From Mallotus nudiflorus (Eukaryota > Streptophyta > Magnoliopsida > Malpighiales > Euphorbiaceae), in assembly GCA_947683625.1 (NCBI GenBank), contig CANTUR010000664.1, positions 1 to 64,000 of the forward strand: a stretch of 64,000 nucleotides of DNA. The letters run 5' to 3'. Position 1 is the first letter of the stretch; every line of letters starts with the position of its first letter. The notes beneath the pieces are model-generated. The model was not told the DNA's origin, ran no database searches, and saw only the letters and a program-made list of their open reading frames with translations. Made by a program: the position numbers and the translations under genes. Shown piece by piece: positions 60,147-64,000 of the stretch.

Positions 60147-62640
60147 ATGGCCTCCTCATCACACAGACAACATAAGAGAGTTGAGACTTCATAATGTTAG
60201 AGGATTTTGCCTCCTCATTTTCCTTAGAATGATCTTGGACTTCAAAAAGACTCAACTATCTTTCCTTTGACTCATTTACATACCCACAGGTGTAGAGATG
60301 TGGGTAATGAGGTAACTTTTCTTGCTTCTGTTTATTTCTGCAAAAATATTACGGTGCTGGGACTTCCTCTATCAGACCTCTAGACATCTTTCACCGTGAT
60401 GACTCTACTAGAGGATGGAGCCCATGGCTGGATTCTAGAGCTCAGGATTACTGATTTATGCTATCGGATTTTTCTATCATACTGTTGTGTTAACCAACTC
60501 TACAAGTTGGATGCATTTCCTTCTAGATTTACAATTCCTACAGACTTGTTGAAGTTAGTTTCAACCACGATGAATGTATAAAAAGTACATTATAATGTTG
60601 AAAAATTTATGAGAAAATTCATCCTTTTATCATAAGATAGCATGTATTTAACGAATCTCATTATTTGTTATTTCATGACTGTCACTTATTTGCCATTTGC
60701 AAAGGTCAGAGGCATCGTTAACCATCTTATGCTGAGAGTGTATCTTTTTCCAAGTGAAGAGCTTACTTCCACACTTAATTTTAGGGAGAATTTGCTAAAC
60801 AAAACTTGTGGAAATTAAGAACAAAAATATTGAATTCAGAGTATTAAAACAGTCTTTGAATTACTTTGTGCTTTTCTTCCTTATCTAAGTATTCCCCTGC
60901 CTTCTCATATTACTCAGCGTGGATATTGTTGGAAAGGTCCTTTGGATACTCATACACTTACAGAGCATTAGAGTAAATAGAGCAAGTTTTTTTAATGTGG
61001 CTCCTCTTTTAGTATTCCCAGGCCTTTCTTATATTACTCAGCGTGAATACCGCCAGAGGTTCCTATTGATACTCTTGCTCATTTTTTGGCATTGGAGTAT
61101 ATTATACTTGCTCTTATTCTAATTCTCCTCTTAGTGTTCCCCCACCTTTCTCGTATTACTCAGCGTGGATACCATTGAGGGATTTATACTCGTACTCATT
61201 TCTGAGCGTTAGAGTAGATTATATGCACATTTATTATTCAAAAGACTAAAATGACACTTGAAATTCAACCAATTTATACTGCAAGTCCATAGATTTTTTC
61301 TTTGCATATTCTTCCCCTCGTTTGGGTCTAAAGTAAGTATTAGATTGATTTAGAGTTTTAGAAACTCTTAGCATAGAACTATCAATAAAACATCTAAATT
61401 CTACAAGGCTAATAAAAGAAAGCCACTAAAATAAAGGTCCTGAGATAAGTTTTCACACATGATATCATGAAGTGGATGAATTTACTCTCAATTTTATAAA
61501 TTTTCTTTGTACTTTACTACAGAATCAAAATAGATAGATTTATACTACTTCCCTTGCCATTAGTCAAGCTATTTGTCACACAGAGTGAGATTTTACTGAG
61601 TGATTGGCATTTACTATCCTAGTCATTCTTACTGATGTATCAATTCCTTTCCCTCTTCTTCGCTCTCTTTTATTTTCCCTGCACAAAATACCATAAGTTA
61701 GTATGGTTTATTTGTAAGTGAAGAAATTTTCTCAAAATGCAATGTTATTCTTTTACATTCTTCCTTTTTAATTAAGGTGATAATGTCTCAGATCACAAGG
61801 TCATGATATTCTGCCATTGAGGTTGTGGCTTTAGGCTGAATTTGTCTTTCTGCTATTCTATTGATGCTTTGGTAAAGGGCCTCATTCCTCTTTCCAATGT
61901 TTCTTACAAAATAAAAGATTTAGGAGTTAGAGGTTTTTATTTCACCATCAAAGAAGTCTTCAGAGTGCATTCATCTCAAGTTTTGAGTGCATTCTTCCCT
62001 TTTTAGGGCCGAGCACATGTATCACTGACATGTTGGACCATCTCGTTACCATATTCCACACCCTACAATGGTTTAATTGTTATAGAGAGATATTCCAAAT
62101 AATGCTCTTAATGAGACTATGAAGATGGATGCTGAGTTTGAGGAGCTTGAAAGTCTTATCCAACCTCTTGAGGTCACTTGGATATGCTTCTTAGTAATGT
62201 CACTCCTTTTATTTTCATTCCTTCTGATGCTTTACCTGTGAATACTCTGACTACTTTCCTGCACTTTTACAACACTAGTCTTGAATATTAGTAGCAAAGT
62301 GTTTGGACAATCTTGATTAGGCTCAAAGACTTTATTATGCAAAGAAAGTATTTTATAATAAATGTATGTAAGTGTATGCATGTTATGCATAACATGCATG
62401 ATCCTAATAGGTCTTCTGTTTGGAGCAAAGCTATGTTCGCAGCTTAGAGTGTGAGAATGAGGTGCCTTATCAATAGCTTGTAGGTTTCAAGCCACTTGAT
62501 GCTTCATTATTGGTACTTTTGATGTTTGAGCTTTTGATATAGTCTATCGGACAAATAACCAGGCCAGCGAGTGGGGTCCATAGCTTGACACTGGAGCTCA
62601 TGATTGACCAATGCACTATTGAACTTTTCTTTTTATTACT
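60147..62640 (+). pseudogene. PMD gene remnant, antisense in Tat element 2
   Basis: The start ATG at 60147 (MASSSHRQHKRVETS, then a stop) has the same upstream context (ATCCTATGG) as element 1, and the donor ATGAG|GTAA at 60312 matches the one at 51832. The PMD body is largely lost or scrambled. A block near 60395-60450 and another near 62550-62610 both match the 3' end of the element 1 gene (GAGGATGGAGYCC..GGAGCTCA), and 62440-62460 matches its coiled-coil region (TTAGAGTGTGAGAATGAG). A 123-bp tandem repeat lies inside. Nothing could be translated as a whole protein. Confidence 0.55.
60885..61230. repeat. Three-copy ~123-bp tandem repeat
   Basis: TACTCAGCGT recurs at 60911, 61035 and 61157, within longer similar units (CCTTTCTYRTATTACTCAGC). 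It lies inside the decayed antisense PMD region of Tat element 2 and is absent from element 1. Confidence 0.8.
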
Positions 62641-62859
62641 GCTTCTGCTATATGATAACTGTTATATCTGTATGCTTGTAGTATACTCTGTTCTGCCCCT
62701 GAGATTGTTTTCACTAACTTTGAAATTCTACTGTTGTATTTACCGTTTTTGCCCCTAACTTGTCCCGAAGTTACATTTTACCCCCAGCTTCATTTTGAAT
62801 TCATCCTAGTAATCACTTTCTTCATGTGCACAAGAGACTTGGTTTGGTCATTATCATTG

Positions 62860-63130
62860 TTGGCCTTTTAACTTACTAACCCTATTAGTTGCAATCTCAT
62901 GTATTGAAGATGCATAGGAGTAGGCAAACTGATTGAAGTGAGTTCTGGATGATGAAATCAACTGGACTTGCACTTCAAGAATTCTTGAGCAGAACATGAG
63001 GCTTGATGCAATAATTGATGATAGTTACAATGTATGGTGAAAAGCAAGTTATTGAGCCACCTGAATTCTCAAGGTATAAAGGGCACTACGCTTACAAGGA
63101 AAATTACAAAAGAGGTGGCAAAAAGAAAAC
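62860..63130 (+). pseudogene. DUF7745-like remnant, Tat element 2
   Basis: CAATCTCATGTATTGAAGATGCATAGG and following bases correspond to the QSRPLKVKDK part of element 1, and PPEFSRYKGHYAYKE at about 63058-63100 corresponds to its PPGFAKYKRI ending. The downstream block (ATAGTGATCTCATA..., ACATTCATTACATCAC) also matches 55830-56010. Only the gene's tail survives. Nothing else is recognisable between 63131 and 63586. Confidence 0.5.
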
Positions 63131-63586
63131 ATAACTAAAATAGTGATCTCATAGCTGTGATTTAGCTTTCATCTTGTATTATTTTTCCATTAAGATACTT
63201 ATGCAGTATGATAAAGACTAATATGTGATGTTTGAACAAAATTTAAATTTAAATTTTAATCATTCTTTAAGGCAAAAATGAGAACATTCATTACATCACA
63301 TGATATAACTCCTGTTATCAGTCAGTCATGAATTTTCCTCTCTAATTTTACCTTACTTTTCTTTTTTCTCTTTTTTATTCTCTCTTTGTTCTTTTTTTTT
63401 CTCACATTTCCTATCTTCAGAAGTACATCATGTAATATATGTATGTTCTTTGAATTTGCATTTGTGTCCATGTTGAATGAATCTAATTGAATTAAATTTA
63501 TGTCAAACATACTAATCTAAATTATAATGCACAGATCTATTAGGAATTACATAAGTAAGCATGATCAAAATTTATATCATTGATCA

Positions 63587-64000
63587 CTAAAACAAAACAA
63601 AATTTTTGTCCTCAAATAGACTGGATGTTATTACATTAGTTTCATTATAAAAGACATAAACAAAACCATTACTAGTGATAGTTGCTAAATCCTGGGGTGG
63701 CTCCTCTTCAGGTGGTAGACATAACAACTCTTTAATACCAGCACTACCTATCCTCTCAGCTGCTAGCTTCATCACTTCCTCTTTGTTGTCCTTCACCAGA
63801 TTCTCCACAATTTTCTCCTTAAAGATCTCAAACCTAGGACATCTGCTCCAACAACACTGATTGATTCCTTGGCTCCTAGATAGTATTTGCCTTCCCCTGG
63901 CTTGATGAAGTTCTGACTCAAAGGACCAACTTTTGCATAAAGCTTCCTCTTTTTTGTATTGAATCTCTTCCTTGCCCTTATACCTTTTGGCTTTGCTTCC
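63587..64000 (-). CDS. Unidentified partial reading frame, sense strand of Tat element 2
   Basis: Open on the minus strand from the window edge to the stop at 63587, about 137 codons. It is lysine- and glutamate-rich (KGKEEIQYKKEEALCKSW, KEKIVENLVKDNKEEV), then reads GIKELLCLPPEEEPPQD and NGFVYVFYNETNV. I do not recognise the family. Around 63850-63950 another frame also reads smoothly (VGPLSQNFIKPGEGKYYLG), so a frameshift may hide here. It is not the integrase end seen at the corresponding place in element 1. It could be an upstream part of the Tat coding region brought close by deletion, or captured sequence. Confidence 0.35.
   Translation of the reverse strand, partial: GSKAKRYKGKEEIQYKKEEALCKSWSFESELHQARGRQILSRSQGINQCCWSRCPRFEIFKEKIVENLVKDNKEEVMKLAAERIGSAGIKELLCLPPEEEPPQDLATITSNGFVYVFYNETNVITSSLFEDKNFVLF

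Overview
The window is AT-rich flowering-plant nuclear DNA, most likely from a dicot, and essentially all of it can be assigned to nested LTR retrotransposons. I see no host protein-coding gene, rRNA, tRNA or CRISPR array. The plant assignment rests on three lineages: chromodomain Ty3/gypsy elements of Tekay/Del type with ~3.1-3.4 kb LTRs, a Ty1/copia element of Sirevirus type with an env-like region, and Ty3/gypsy elements of the Tat lineage that carry antisense plant-mobile-domain (PMD) genes. The species cannot be named from the sequence alone.

Layout. 1-4234: decayed pol and partial 3' LTR of a Tekay element (A). 4235-24579: a second old Tekay element (G1). Its 5' LTR is 4235-7502 and its broken gag-pol runs to 16843. 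Its coding region is split by a solo Tat LTR (8029-10096, minus) and a solo Tekay LTR (12266-15352, minus, with perfect 5-bp duplications). Its 3' LTR is split at 18446 by a third Tekay element (G2: LTR 18447-21635, decayed gag-protease to 23823). G2 ends in a deletion junction, after which an LTR tail runs to 24579. 24580-33253 plus 44543-44684: decayed Sirevirus with gag, protease, integrase, RT-RNase H, env-like region and 3' LTR. Inserted in that 3' LTR is a young, structurally complete Tekay element on the minus strand (33254-44537, target duplication AGATG). 44685-44914: a partial two-copy 140-bp tandem repeat. 44915-56708: minus-strand Tat element 1 (3' LTR, 61-bp tandem array, antisense PMD and DUF7745-like genes, integrase C-terminus), carrying a solo Tekay LTR (47783-51162). 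56709-64000: minus-strand Tat element 2, inserted in the integrase of Tat element 1 and running off the right edge.

How the parts work. The young Tekay element has gag, zinc knuckle, protease, RT, RNase H, integrase and chromodomain in one reading frame, interrupted by a single TAG. It also has near-identical LTRs, an initiator-Met-tRNA-type primer site and a polypurine tract, so it is either just inactivated or mobilisable in trans. The older copies are riddled with stops, many of which look like C-to-T decay of CAG and CGA codons.

Most interesting structures: (1) a conserved GT-AG, T-rich, ~920-bp intron-like segment inside Tekay LTRs; (2) a pair of adjacent hairpins in every long Tekay LTR whose loops are alike but whose stems differ while remaining paired; (3) intron-containing PMD and DUF7745-like genes lying antisense in Tat elements, each with a TATA-like box and preceded by a rapidly changing tandem array; (4) promoter-like palindromes plus TATA box found both in the Sirevirus LTR and just upstream of its env-like region.
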